A stretch of 64,000 nt of DNA from Stratiformator vulcanicus (GTDB lineage Bacteria > Planctomycetota > Planctomycetia > Planctomycetales > Planctomycetaceae), in contig NZ_CP036268.1 in the NCBI RefSeq assembly GCF_007744515.1, positions 3,394,712 to 3,458,711 of the forward strand, in the 5' to 3' direction. Every line of letters begins with the position of its first letter. Positions within the stretch are counted from its first letter, which is position 1. Shown here in pieces: positions 36,927 through 45,788 of the stretch. The translations under genes and the position numbers were made by a program. The notes under the pieces are model-generated. The model saw only the letters and a list, made by a program, of their open reading frames with translations, was not told the origin of the DNA and ran no database searches.

Positions 36927-38297
36927 ATGTTTCGAGTTCATACCGAAGAGACGGGAAAATTTTATTGGCTTGCGGTTATTGGCCTGTTGCTAATGAGTGC
37001 CGCTGCGCTGGGGGTAACGATTTGGGTGATGGTCGACTTTCTCCGTGAACAGGAAATCGTCGATGAGCTGATTCGCAAACTGCCGGACGATGCCACGAAG
37101 TCGGCGGAAGTACTGGCTGGCGAACTTCGCTGGCAGTTTCGGCTCAGCATGCTGGTCGTACTGAATCTGGTCGTCACGGGATTTGCCGTCGTTCTGTTGT
37201 GGCGTGCGTACCGCTCGTCACAGGAATCGCTACGTGACATCAAAGCGCTTGCAGGTGACATCCTCAGCAGCATGGATCAGGCAGTCATCACAACCGACGC
37301 CGATGGCAACGTCACCAGCATCAACCGTCGCGGGTTGGAGTTGGTCGGTCCACAAGAGGAGTGCGTTGGGCACCCGTTATCGATGTTGTCGGACAAGCTT
37401 CCACTTGACGATTTTCGCACCCAGTGGCAAGTTGAAAAAAACGTCGCGATGACGCGAGACTTCACTATTGACGGGAACGGCTCTGAACGGACGCTTCGTG
37501 CATTCTGCCAAACGCTCAGCGACCATGAAGACAACGAGATCGGCAATGTTTTGCAGCTTCGTGACATCACGGAGCGCCTGCTGATCGAAGATCGAATGCG
37601 GAGAATGGAAAGATACATGGGGCTGGGAACGCTGGCGGTGGGCCTTCACCATGAGATCAAGAACCCGCTCGCAGCGCTTTCACTGCACGTCCAGTTACTC
37701 GAAGAAGAAATCGACGGCGGCAACACGTCAAATGAAACGTGGCATATGCTTGGCGTCATTAAGACTGAGGTTTCTCGCATTGGCGGCGTTCTGGAAGGCT
37801 TCCGCGACTTCGCATCGATCGACCGGTTAAACCTCGGACCGGTCGATTTGCAGGAACTCATCAAGCGGCAGGTCGAGTTGGTTCGCCCGACTGCGCTACA
37901 GCATCAGGTCACGCTCGACACGCAGATTCCAGTAGACGATTTGCCTACCATCTTCGCCGACCAAGTCCGATTGGAACAGGTTTTGCTCAACTTGCTGCTC
38001 AATGCGCTGGATGCGATGCCCGATGGTGGGTCTGTCATGATCAAGCCATTCCATTCAGGCGAAATCGCGGGAATCGAAGTGACTGATTCTGGTTCTGGAA
38101 TTCCCACTTCACTGCACGACAAGGTTTTCGACGCATACTTTACGACCAAGGGTTCCGGTACCGGTCTGGGACTTGCAATGTGCGACAAGATCATGCGGCA
38201 ACACGATGGCAGTCTTGCGTTTCGATCCTCCAGCAAGGGAACGACTTTTGAAATGACTCTGCCAATCCGTCCAACGAACACCGATCAATCTGAGTAG
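36927..38297 (+). CDS. NtrB/ZraS-like sensor histidine kinase
   Basis: The 456-residue kinase has two membrane spans (about residues 12-38 and 75-97) enclosing a small periplasmic domain of about 35 residues. A PAS domain follows (SMDQAVITTDADGNVTSINR), then a HisKA box with the phospho-His in GLHHEIKNPLAALSLHVQLL, and an HATPase with N (LLNLLLNALDAMPDG), G1 (VTDSGSGIP) and G2 (GSGTGLGLAM) boxes. ATG 36927 is chosen because upstream residues are low in coding quality. It is followed 5 bp later by its response regulator. Confidence 0.9.
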   Translation: MFRVHTEETGKFYWLAVIGLLLMSAAALGVTIWVMVDFLREQEIVDELIRKLPDDATKSAEVLAGELRWQFRLSMLVVLNLVVTGFAVVLLWRAYRSSQESLRDIKALAGDILSSMDQAVITTDADGNVTSINRRGLELVGPQEECVGHPLSMLSDKLPLDDFRTQWQVEKNVAMTRDFTIDGNGSERTLRAFCQTLSDHEDNEIGNVLQLRDITERLLIEDRMRRMERYMGLGTLAVGLHHEIKNPLAALSLHVQLLEEEIDGGNTSNETWHMLGVIKTEVSRIGGVLEGFRDFASIDRLNLGPVDLQELIKRQVELVRPTALQHQVTLDTQIPVDDLPTIFADQVRLEQVLLNLLLNALDAMPDGGSVMIKPFHSGEIAGIEVTDSGSGIPTSLHDKVFDAYFTTKGSGTGLGLAMCDKIMRQHDGSLAFRSSSKGTTFEMTLPIRPTNTDQSE

Positions 38298-38302
38298 CGT
38301 GC

Positions 38303-39661
38303 ATGGATGAAGAATTTCACATTCTGATCGTTGATGACGAACCCAATATTCGTTCGGGGCTGGCTAAAGGCTTGGCAAAAGAAGCGAGCCGAATTGAAAC
38401 CGCTGGAACTGTCAACGAAGCGTTAGACAAGTTCGATGCCGGTCGTTTTCAACTTGTCATCGCCGATGTGAGGCTCCCCGGAGACCGAGATGGGTTAGAG
38501 CTGGTGTTACTCGTCCAGCAACGCAAACCCGGCACAACAGCCATTGTCATTACGGCTCACGGGACAGTTGAAACAGCCGTCGATGCAATGCGACGCGGTG
38601 CGTTCGACTTCATTACCAAGCCCGTCGACCTGAATCTGATCCGTCAGCAAGTCGCTAAAGCACGGGAACACTATCAACTGCAAACAGAGAATCGGCAACT
38701 CAAGGAAAAACTTGCCGAAGTCGGCGAAGTCTCCGGAATTGTTGGCAACTGCCGAGCCCTCAAGGAAGTGCTGACTCAGGTTCGGCAGGTTGCAGACACG
38801 GACGCGACCGTCCTGATTCAGGGCGAGAGCGGAACTGGAAAGGAACTCATCGCCCGAGCGATTCACGACCTGAGTACGCGTTCGACAGGCACGTTTGTCG
38901 CAGTGAATCTCGGGGCACTCCCTGAATCACTTCTTGAAAGCGAACTGTTCGGTCACGAGAAGGGTTCGTTCACTGGTGCATCACGACGAAAGCCGGGTTG
39001 TTTTGCACTCGCGAAATCCGGCACACTGTTCCTCGACGAGATCACTGAGATTCCCGCCAAGAGTCAGGTCGATCTATTACGAGTCTTGGAGACCGGCCAG
39101 TTCGCCCTTGTCGGTGGCGAGGAAACTCTTGAATCCGATGCTCGTATCGTGTCCGCAACCAATCGTGACGTCCAGCAACTCGTTGAGGACGGCGCTTTCC
39201 GCGAAGACCTTTTCTATCGGCTAAACATCGTCCCAATCGAAGTACCGCCACTGCGACAACGTCGCGACGATATCCCACTTCTCGCCAGTCACTTCCTGAG
39301 CCACTTTTGTTCCCGCCATCGCCGCGAGGAAAAGAAGATTGATTCCGATGCCATGAACGTCCTTATTGCAGCAAGCTGGCCCGGCAACATCCGTCAGCTC
39401 CGCAACGTCATCGAACGACTGGTCGTCACCGTGGCGGGCGACGCAATCACACCCACTGATCTTCCCAGCGACCTCAAGTCAGCCACCGCATCCGAGTCGA
39501 CCGAATTCCTCTCTCTCGCTGAAGTCACAGAAGCCGCCGAGAAAACCGCCATCCAATCCGCACTCGCCGCCAACGACTGCCACCGAGAACAGACCGCAAA
39601 AGCCCTCGGCGTCAGTGTAAGAACTCTTCACTACAAGATGAATCGGTACGGACTGCACTAA
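38303..39661 (+). CDS. NtrC-family sigma-54 response regulator
   Basis: This 452-residue activator has a receiver (acid pocket DDE, phospho-Asp D55 in IADVRLPG). Its AAA+ domain has Walker A GESGTGKE, the sigma-54 contact loop GSFTGA (usually GAFTGA), Walker B GTLFLDE and the R-finger region REDLFYRLNI. A Fis-type HTH closes it (QTAKALGVSVRTLHYKMNRYGL). Because a sigma-54 promoter sits before dabA, this protein is the likely activator of the carbon-uptake operon. That link is inference. Confidence 0.9.
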   Translation: MDEEFHILIVDDEPNIRSGLAKGLAKEASRIETAGTVNEALDKFDAGRFQLVIADVRLPGDRDGLELVLLVQQRKPGTTAIVITAHGTVETAVDAMRRGAFDFITKPVDLNLIRQQVAKAREHYQLQTENRQLKEKLAEVGEVSGIVGNCRALKEVLTQVRQVADTDATVLIQGESGTGKELIARAIHDLSTRSTGTFVAVNLGALPESLLESELFGHEKGSFTGASRRKPGCFALAKSGTLFLDEITEIPAKSQVDLLRVLETGQFALVGGEETLESDARIVSATNRDVQQLVEDGAFREDLFYRLNIVPIEVPPLRQRRDDIPLLASHFLSHFCSRHRREEKKIDSDAMNVLIAASWPGNIRQLRNVIERLVVTVAGDAITPTDLPSDLKSATASESTEFLSLAEVTEAAEKTAIQSALAANDCHREQTAKALGVSVRTLHYKMNRYGLH

Positions 39662-39889
39662 CTGGCTTCTTTGATCGTTCTGATCGCATCGCAGGCACGC
39701 GAAAACGTCGAAGCCCGCGTTGGTCACGAAAGATCGTCTGTGAGAAGGGATCATTCTGCTGCAAGTCCGGAAGACTGCAGCGGCCCTGCTCCCCAATTTC
39801 CGGTCCAGTTGGTATGAGAGTCTAACCGGTGTTGACCTTGCCCCCAACTTTGATCCAGTTGGGGTGTTAGTAAACAGGGTGCTCAGGCA

Positions 39890-40818
39890 TCATCCGGAGG
39901 CGTAGCCGGAGGATGATACCTGAGCGGCGAATTCGGCCGGGGGGACCTGCCCCAGACTGCTGTGGGGTCGGATGTGGTTGTAGTCGTGACGCCACTGGTC
40001 GACCTTCTCTTGAGCATCCTGCAACGACAGTAACCAGTGCTCGTTGAGACATTCCGCCCGCAACCTGCCGTTGAACGATTCCGCGAATGGATTGTCCGTC
40101 GGTTTCCCCGGACGACTGAAGTCCAGTTTCACCTTGTTCCAATAGGCCCAGCAGTCGAGTGACTTCGATATAAACTCCGGCCGGGCAACGCCCGGTTTCA
40201 AACCGCCAGCGGCGGCATTATCGACCTAGATCTGCTTCGGCATCCCATGCTCTTTAGTGGCCCTCTCCAGAATTGCCACAACATGGTCGCCGGTGACTTG
40301 GTGCCCAACCTCGATCGCCGGGCTCATCCGGCTAAAGTTATCGACTAACGTCAATAGCCGAAATCGCTGCCCCGAAAAGAGCTGGTCGGCGATGAAGTCC
40401 ATGCTCCATGTGTCATTGCGGGCCACGGCAACTTCCCTGGTAACGCGAATCAGACAGCTGCGATTCCGCCGCGGCCGTTTCCTTCGCATTTGCAGACTTT
40501 CATCGACGTACAGCCGATAGACCAGCTTGTGATTCACGTTCCAGCCCTCTCGGCGAAGCAAGATATAAGCCGTCGATAACCGTAATGCGGCCGACTGCTT
40601 GCCAGATCATTGATCCGAACCCTCAACTCAGCCCGCTCATCGCGCACACTCCGGTAGCGATGGCTCGTTCGCGGAAACCCCAATGCCCCGCAGGCGGCCG
40701 TTCGCTGACCGCATAGCAGACCTGCATCTCGTTGACGAGAATGCGGCGACGGACAGGCTTTACAGCTTTTTTGACAGCACATCCTGAAGCATCTTCTTAT
40801 CAAGACTGAGGTCGGCAA
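39890..40818 (-). pseudogene. IS3-family OrfB, disrupted
   Basis: Pieces in different frames read RPHYGYRRL (40534-40818), then WSMDFIADQLFSGQRFRLLT (40226-40561), then after a TAG and an insertion [40 protein letters not shown] and PHSSLGQVPPAEF (39890-40201). The DDE region is recognisable. The usual NAFIE is altered to NPFAE, and the RVDNG motif is split by the insertion at about 40181-40215. Confidence 0.8.
40181..40215. repeat. REP-like double hairpin inserted in OrfB
   Basis: Two perfect hairpins stand side by side: CCGGGC-AAC-GCCCGG (40181-40195) and CCGCC-AGC-GGCGG (40203-40215), joined by TTTCAAA. Relative to the usual [13 protein letters not shown] of OrfB, about 10 extra codons lie exactly here. 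Confidence 0.6.
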
Positions 40819-41089
40819 CGAGCTGCTTCAACTTACCGTTCTCCTCTTCAAGCTGCTTGAGCTTGCGGACCTCAGCGACACCCATCCCGGCGAATTTCTT
40901 CTTCCAGCGATAAAAGGTCTGCTCGCTCACGCCGAGCTTCCGGACGATCTCGGCCACCGTCGTCCCCGACTCGTGCTGCCGCAGCGCGAAGGCAATCTGC
41001 TCCTCGGTAAATCGCTTCTGCTTCATCCTTCCCGTCTCCTTTTCCAAAAGTGCAAAGTAACGAAAAAACTCGCACTCCGCATGGATCAA
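40760..41089 (-). CDS. IS3-family OrfA
   Basis: This 109-residue HTH and zipper protein (FTEEQIAFALRQHESGTTVA, RKLGVSEQTFYRWKKKFAGM, EENGKLKQLVADLSLDKKML) ends LSKKL-stop. The 3' end contains A AAA AAG, a classic -1 slippery heptamer. The residues before MKQKRFTEEQ are probably not translated. The partner OrfB is dead. Confidence 0.8.
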   Translation of the reverse strand: MIHAECEFFRYFALLEKETGRMKQKRFTEEQIAFALRQHESGTTVAEIVRKLGVSEQTFYRWKKKFAGMGVAEVRKLKQLEEENGKLKQLVADLSLDKKMLQDVLSKKL

Positions 41090-41108
41090 AAATCGGGGGG
41101 AAGGTCAG

Positions 41109-41700
41109 TCCATCCTGGGCCAAGGAGACTCATCATGACGAAGAAGCGAAAACGACACACGCCGGAGCAGATCGTCGCCAAGCTGCGTGATGCGGATGCG
41201 ATGCTGAATGCCGGCCAAGACCTGGCGGCGGTGCTTCAGACGCTGGAGGTCAGCGAGAAGAGCTACTACCGCTGGCGCAATCAGTACGGCGGGAAGCAAC
41301 AGAGCACGGCTGACTTAATGTCAGCCGAGCGCAGGGCGGTAGTACGTAATTCAAGCCAAGCGGCTGAAGTCCCTCGAAGGCGAGAACAAGCGACCCAAGG
41401 AGATTGTCGCCGAGCAACAGTTGGACATTAAGATGCTCAAGCACGTCGCATCAAAAAACTACCCACTGTTAATTCCGGACGTTTGTCCGAGGGCCCTCTC
41501 GGAAGCGCGTTGCCGCCGAAGATTTAAAGAAGTCGTTTAACGTCTCCGAACCTAGGGCCTGTCGAGTCATCGGCCAGCCCCGTTCGGTCCAGCGAAGCGT
41601 TCCGAAGCCGCGTTCTGATGAAGCCCGATTAGCGAAGGCGATGCGAGCGATCGTGCGGCCATCGAAACGCATCTGGCCGCTACCGTCTCAACAGACTTGG
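41109..41700 (+). pseudogene. Second decayed IS3-family remnant
   Basis: OrfA starts at ATG 41135 (KKRKRHTPEQIVAKLRDADA, LQTLEVSEKSYYRWRNQYGG). A frameshift follows, and another frame continues QAKRLKSLEGENKRPKEIVA, EQQLDIKMLKHVASKNY. Traces of OrfB (EPRACRVIGQPRSVQR, SDEARLAKAMRAIVR) run to about 41700, where homology stops. It abuts the preceding IS head to tail. Confidence 0.7.
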
Positions 41701-41718
41701 CAATACCATTTTGTTTAG

Positions 41719-41937
41719 CTTCTGACACTTCTCTCATTCGGCGGCTTCATCGTTGTCGGTTTGCTCGACTGGAACGGCCTTGGCTGGCCTGTCGTAATTC
41801 GCTGGCCAGTCGGACTGGTATTGATCATCGGTGGCAACGTTCTCGCGTGGGTCGGAGTCCGGCAACTGGGTAGCGAAGCGGAGTTTTCGTCTGAACGCGA
41901 AGTCGGAAATCTTGATACGCGGGCGACTCTGCGCTAG
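41719..41937 (+). pseudogene. 5'-truncated membrane protein fragment
   Basis: The frame is open from a TAG at 41716 to a TAG at 41935 with no ATG. It encodes two hydrophobic helices (LLTLLSFGGFIVVGLLDWNG; IRWPVGLVLIIGGNVLAWVG) and a polar tail. This resembles the N-terminal part of isoprenylcysteine-methyltransferase-like membrane proteins, but weakly. It was probably cut by the adjacent IS. Confidence 0.35.
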
Positions 41938-42035
41938 GATCGCGCTACCTTTCCTTTCTTATTCCGATTTCGCCTTTCCTCACCGTCCGTCAGGCCACTG
42001 AACTCACCGGTCGTTCCGAAACGACGATCAAGCGT

Positions 42036-42479
42036 GTGCTGCGTGAGATTGCCGACGACCCCGGTCACCCCGACCGCTCCTCCGTCCTGCCCGAGCCCGA
42101 CGAACTGGAGCGGAAGCAGACTTCGGGCGAGCAGTATGCATGGAAGGTGCATCGAGACTTGCTTTTGAAGCGGTTTCCAGTGGAGGACACGACGCGGAGG
42201 CGTCGGCCGGGAGACTCCTCAAAGAAGGGAAGTCGGGATGAGGCGGACGTGTTGCGGTCGCAGCTGCAGGGGAAGGACCAGTACGTTTCGTTTCTGGAAG
42301 AGCAGGTGCGGACCAAGGACGGGCAGCTGGCTGAGATGAACGAGCGGCTGCGGGAAAGCCATGTTCTGATTAAGGACCTGCAGCAGAAATCTGCGGGGGC
42401 GTTGCCGTCGCCCAGTGAAAACAACTCGCGGCACAAGCCGTTCTGGCGGCGGCCGATCCGGCTGTTCGGCCGCGGTTAA
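42036..42479 (+). CDS. HTH plus coiled-coil protein upstream of rep
   Basis: The frame encodes a winged-helix-like N terminus (LTVRQATELTGRSETTIKRV, visible upstream of this GTG), a basic linker and a coiled coil (LQGKDQYVSFLEEQVRTKDG then QLAEMNERLRESH). It ends 17 bp before the RepA-like gene. The same frame is open back to 41916, with no ATG, GTG or TTG ahead of the HTH; GTG 42036 falls inside the recognition helix. Either an ATT start is used or the 5' end was lost in the adjacent rearrangement. A replication-control or partition (KfrA-like) role is possible. Confidence 0.55.
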   Translation: MLREIADDPGHPDRSSVLPEPDELERKQTSGEQYAWKVHRDLLLKRFPVEDTTRRRRPGDSSKKGSRDEADVLRSQLQGKDQYVSFLEEQVRTKDGQLAEMNERLRESHVLIKDLQQKSAGALPSPSENNSRHKPFWRRPIRLFGRG

Positions 42480-42496
42480 TCTCTTTCAATCTCTGA

Positions 42497-43939
42497 TTGC
42501 CTGCAAACTCCACCCGTGATCGGCCCGACGAGAAGAAGCGTGCGTTGCACGCCGGCTCCGGCCTGGCGCCGCTGACGTTCGTCGAGCACGCACTCTGTCC
42601 GCTCGACATGACTGCGGGCATGGCCGAGGGATTGAGCCATGAGGTCAGTTTCGAGTACACCGATCGCAACCGAAACCGAAAAACCGCGTATGCGACCGTC
42701 GCCGCCCCGTTCGGCCTCTCGCCGCATGACGAACTCTATCTCTACGGCCTGCTCGCCCTCACGCTGGCCCAGCCGGAGCCGACCGAGGAGTTTTCAGCCA
42801 CGCCGCACTGGTGCTTGCGGCAACTTGGAATCGTCGACACCGGGCGTCAGCAGCAGGGCACGAGGTACCGGCAGTTCCGCGACGCGATCCGGCGGCTGTC
42901 GGGTGTGATCTATCAGAGCAACGGATTCTATGACCCACACCGCGGCGAGCATCGCGACGTGGCGTTCGGACTCCTCGGCTACAGCCTGCCGGCCGATCCG
43001 GCCTCCTCGCGGGCCTGGCAGTTCGTCTGGAACAGGCAGTTCTTCCAAATCGCCGAGTCGATCCGGGGAAGTTTCATCTTCGACCTGCTGACTTATCGCC
43101 GCTTGAGTCCGGCCGCACGGCGGCTGTTCCTGCTGCTGCAGAAGATTTTTCATCGAATGGACGAATCACCGGCGTTCGACCTGAAGCACCTCGCGGTGAA
43201 CACGCTCGGCTTCTCCGACTCGCTGGCGACGAAATCGCTTCGGCAGAAGCTACTGCGAGTGGCGACTGAACTCCTCAAGGAAGAAATCATTGCTCTGCCT
43301 GAAGGAGCGGAGTCCGTGGTCGAATTGATTACGAAGCGGAGCAAGGGCGTCTACGCTGTTCGCTTCAGGCGAGGTGCGTATTTCGATCGAGAACCTCGCT
43401 CAGCGGCTTGCGTGGAGTCGCCGCTACGAGACCCGCTCGGCCAGATCGGCCTCGAGGCACAAACGATCGACCGGGTGCTCCGGCAATTTAAGCCGCAATT
43501 GCTCCAGCAATGGTCCGACATCACTCTCGCCGCGGTCGAGCAGAAGAGAATTCGAACCTCGCCGCAGGCCTTCTTTATGCACCACGTCCGGGAAGCCGCC
43601 GAGAAACGCACCACGCCGCCCGACTGGTGGCGGGAACTCCGTAAGAAAGAATTCGAACAGAACCCTGACGAGAGGCGCACGGATCGTCCCACGGTTCAGG
43701 ACGACGGCTTCGAGCAGTACATCCGCAAGGAAGGCCGGGAGGCCTTCCAGAACGTGATGACGCGGATTTTTGAGGGACTGTGCGAATCGGGGCAGTCCGA
43801 ACCCGAGGCCCGCCGTAACGCCGCATACACCGCCCGGATGAACCTCCGCCGGCAGTATCGCAAAGACCATCCGGAGCGGGCCGGGGACGGCCCAGTCTCA
43901 CTCGGCCGGATGATGGAGCAGCGATGGGGAAATCAGTAG
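42497..43939 (+). CDS. RepA-like plasmid replication initiator
   Basis: The 480-residue protein has the initiator fold pattern of the RPA/RepA family. FEYTDRNRNRKTAYATVAAP then FGLSPHDELYLYGLLALTL is followed by paired winged-helix regions (WCLRQLGIVDTGRQQQGTRY, FRDAIRRLSGVIYQ, FIFDLLTYRRLSPAARRLFL, HLAVNTLGFSDSLATKSLRQ). A basic tail (RRQYRKDHPERA) ends it. It would bind iterons and open the origin; iteron-like repeats lie 7 bp after its stop. TTG 42497 is used. Confidence 0.75.
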   Translation: MPANSTRDRPDEKKRALHAGSGLAPLTFVEHALCPLDMTAGMAEGLSHEVSFEYTDRNRNRKTAYATVAAPFGLSPHDELYLYGLLALTLAQPEPTEEFSATPHWCLRQLGIVDTGRQQQGTRYRQFRDAIRRLSGVIYQSNGFYDPHRGEHRDVAFGLLGYSLPADPASSRAWQFVWNRQFFQIAESIRGSFIFDLLTYRRLSPAARRLFLLLQKIFHRMDESPAFDLKHLAVNTLGFSDSLATKSLRQKLLRVATELLKEEIIALPEGAESVVELITKRSKGVYAVRFRRGAYFDREPRSAACVESPLRDPLGQIGLEAQTIDRVLRQFKPQLLQQWSDITLAAVEQKRIRTSPQAFFMHHVREAAEKRTTPPDWWRELRKKEFEQNPDERRTDRPTVQDDGFEQYIRKEGREAFQNVMTRIFEGLCESGQSEPEARRNAAYTARMNLRRQYRKDHPERAGDGPVSLGRMMEQRWGNQ

Positions 43940-43946
43940 TACTAAG

Positions 43947-44033
43947 GCCCGCAGTTCGCGTTACCGTTCTCGGGCCGAATGCCCGCAGTCAGCGTTACCA
44001 TTTTGACGAAGAGGCCCGCAACTTGCGTTACCT
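43947..44033. repeat. Three iteron-like direct repeats, candidate replication origin
   Basis: Copies of GCCCGCAGTTCGCGTTACC start at 43947, 43981 and 44014 (second: GCCCGCAGTCAGCGTTACC; third: GCCCGCAACTTGCGTTACC), each followed by a T-rich stretch. The spacing of 34 and 33 bp is about three helical turns. The position directly after the rep gene is the usual site of iterons. Confidence 0.75.
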
Positions 44034-44522
44034 TTTTCGATGATTAAATAGTCGCCGATTCGGCCATCGTCCAAAGCCTACGGCTGGTATCGTGAATTGA
44101 CCGAATCGCTTCGCCAACGCCAAAGACTATTGATACAAAGTAAATGATAACAAAGAGCGACCGGAGGTCGCCGTTTGATTGAGAATTTCGGCTGCGATAT
44201 TTAATCGAGAATTCAGTTTCCCGGAAGCTGATCGAAAGCCTGTTCCCATAGAGGGTCAGCCTCGGGAACATTCATCGGGTCAGGGGAACTGAACCCGATC
44301 GCCGCTCCGACTGGCGACGGAAGGACTCCACGAGGAGGGCTCCGCGTCGACGGGCTATCGCCCGCGACCCGCGGAGCTACCGACGACGCCGGGGACGGCT
44401 GCTCAATCTCCGCGGGTCGCGGCCTCCGGCTCGTCCCTCGCCTGTGCCCCCGACGCGTCGCCGCACTTCGCTCCCGTTTCCGGAGGAAGCTCCGCCAATC
44501 GGACACAGTCCGATCGCTCCTC
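44034..44522. other. Spacer after the iterons, before the primase
   Basis: The first 200 bases are AT-richer (possible unwinding element). They contain a weak 75-codon minus frame (44044-44271) with one hydrophobic segment. The rest is GC-rich with hairpins such as CGGGC-TAT-CGCCCG. No gene is convincingly supported. Confidence 0.35.
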
Positions 44523-45743
44523 TCACGGCGTCCGGTTTGCAGTGAATCGGATCGCCTGGCGCTGCTCGATCGCGGTCCACTCGTCGCTGCTGAAGTTCTC
44601 CGGCTGTCGCCCGTCAAACTTTCCGCCATACATCGTACGGCTACACCCCAGCCGCACCTCGACCTGATTCTCGGCCAACTTCCACAGTAGGTCCCGAAAA
44701 CTGTCCTCACCTTCCTCGTCACAGTCTGGAAGTAGCAGCACCCGATTGTCGGCCAGACTTCGGGCATAACGCACGATTTTCGCAATCTGTTCCTCGGTCG
44801 CTCGATTGCTGCCGAGGCCGATGGCGGCCACTTCGAGGTCGTGCATCCGCAGGACTTCGTTCATGCCCTCGACCACGACCAGCCCGCGGTTCGCAAGAGA
44901 TTCCTTCACGTAGCTGTCGCCGAGGCGCGTCGCGTGACCGCCGTAGAGTTCGAGGCCGCGGCGGTAGCCGCTGACGTAGCGGTGTTTGAAGGGTTTTCGA
45001 GCGTCATCGGGTTTGCCGCGGCGGAGCCACTGTTGCCATTTCTCCTCAAAGAACAGATCGCGGCCGGAGTAGCTGACGACCTCGCCCCGTTCGTTGCGGT
45101 GCGTGTAGACGAAGTAGTTCCTGCGGAATAGCGATCGACCGTTACCGGGAATCCAGCCGACACCCCACTTCCGCATCAGTTCCGGCGTCATCCAGGGCCG
45201 CTGGCGGACGTAGGCGGCCGCCTCGGGACTCATTTCGGCCACATCGGTGACGAGTTCGTCACACAGGTCGGCCAGCTCGCGGGCGGCCCCTTTATCATGG
45301 CGGACTAGGGGAACGTTGAAGGCCGGTTCAACTGAGGAAGTCTGCTTGCCAAGCTTGGCGGATGTCGAAGGCTTCTCGTCCGATTCCCCATTCAGAAGTC
45401 CTCGGATCTCCCGGAGGGTGCTCACGGCCGCTTTGAATTCGTCGCCGCGGAGTTTCCCGCCGGCTGGCGGCTCGTGCTTCTCCAAGCCGTGAATGAGCGT
45501 CAGCAAGTTCCCACGGACGCCGCAGGAGTGGCAGTAGATGCGGTGAGCCACATCGTCGAGCTTAATCGTTAACTGGCCGTACTGGCTCTTCTGGCAGGAC
45601 TCGCTGAACACGCAGGGGATGCGGTGCTCGCCGCTCGATTTCTCCGGCGGCTGGAGGCCGTAGTGAGACAGGACGCTGGCCACGCTCGTCTCTTCGACGA
45701 GCCGGTCGACGTCACGGATGTAGGCGGACTTTCGGGGAGGCAT
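44523..45743 (-). CDS. DnaG-type primase (CHC2 zinc finger plus TOPRIM)
   Basis: This 406-residue protein has a CHC2-like zinc ribbon (CVFSESC...[16 protein letters not shown]), a central region with [20 protein letters not shown], and a TOPRIM domain with the conserved Glu in [12 protein letters not shown] and acids in [12 protein letters not shown]. It makes RNA primers for element replication. The C-terminal helicase-binding domain of chromosomal DnaG is absent, as in plasmid and phage primases. It reads toward the iterons. Confidence 0.82.
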   Translation of the reverse strand: MPPRKSAYIRDVDRLVEETSVASVLSHYGLQPPEKSSGEHRIPCVFSESCQKSQYGQLTIKLDDVAHRIYCHSCGVRGNLLTLIHGLEKHEPPAGGKLRGDEFKAAVSTLREIRGLLNGESDEKPSTSAKLGKQTSSVEPAFNVPLVRHDKGAARELADLCDELVTDVAEMSPEAAAYVRQRPWMTPELMRKWGVGWIPGNGRSLFRRNYFVYTHRNERGEVVSYSGRDLFFEEKWQQWLRRGKPDDARKPFKHRYVSGYRRGLELYGGHATRLGDSYVKESLANRGLVVVEGMNEVLRMHDLEVAAIGLGSNRATEEQIAKIVRYARSLADNRVLLLPDCDEEGEDSFRDLLWKLAENQVEVRLGCSRTMYGGKFDGRQPENFSSDEWTAIEQRQAIRFTANRTP

Positions 45744-45788
45744 GCAAGCGGACTTTAATGGTGCCTATGCTACGCTGCTCAGACTGCC

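Larger units (their letters stand above)
39833..41107. mobile_element. IS3-family element, full length but inactivated
   Basis: The ends are inverted: TGACCTTGCCCCCAACTTTG at the left, and TGACCTTCCCCCCGATTTTT read inward from 41107. OrfA is intact but OrfB is broken by a frameshift, a stop and a small palindromic insertion. It shares its terminal sequence with the fragment at 18195. Confidence 0.85.

Noticed and set aside
43947-44033. CRISPR array considered for the three repeats
   Set aside because: Only three imperfect 19-bp repeats with 14-15-bp spacers and no cas genes; the position after rep favours iterons. No CRISPR array was found anywhere in the window.
44213-44785. 190-codon minus-strand frame next to the primase
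   Set aside because: It overlaps the primase 3' end, is dominated by Arg/Ser/Pro and lacks any motif. Its last 20 codons (from MNVPEADPLWEQAF) could be a tiny gene, but support is too weak.
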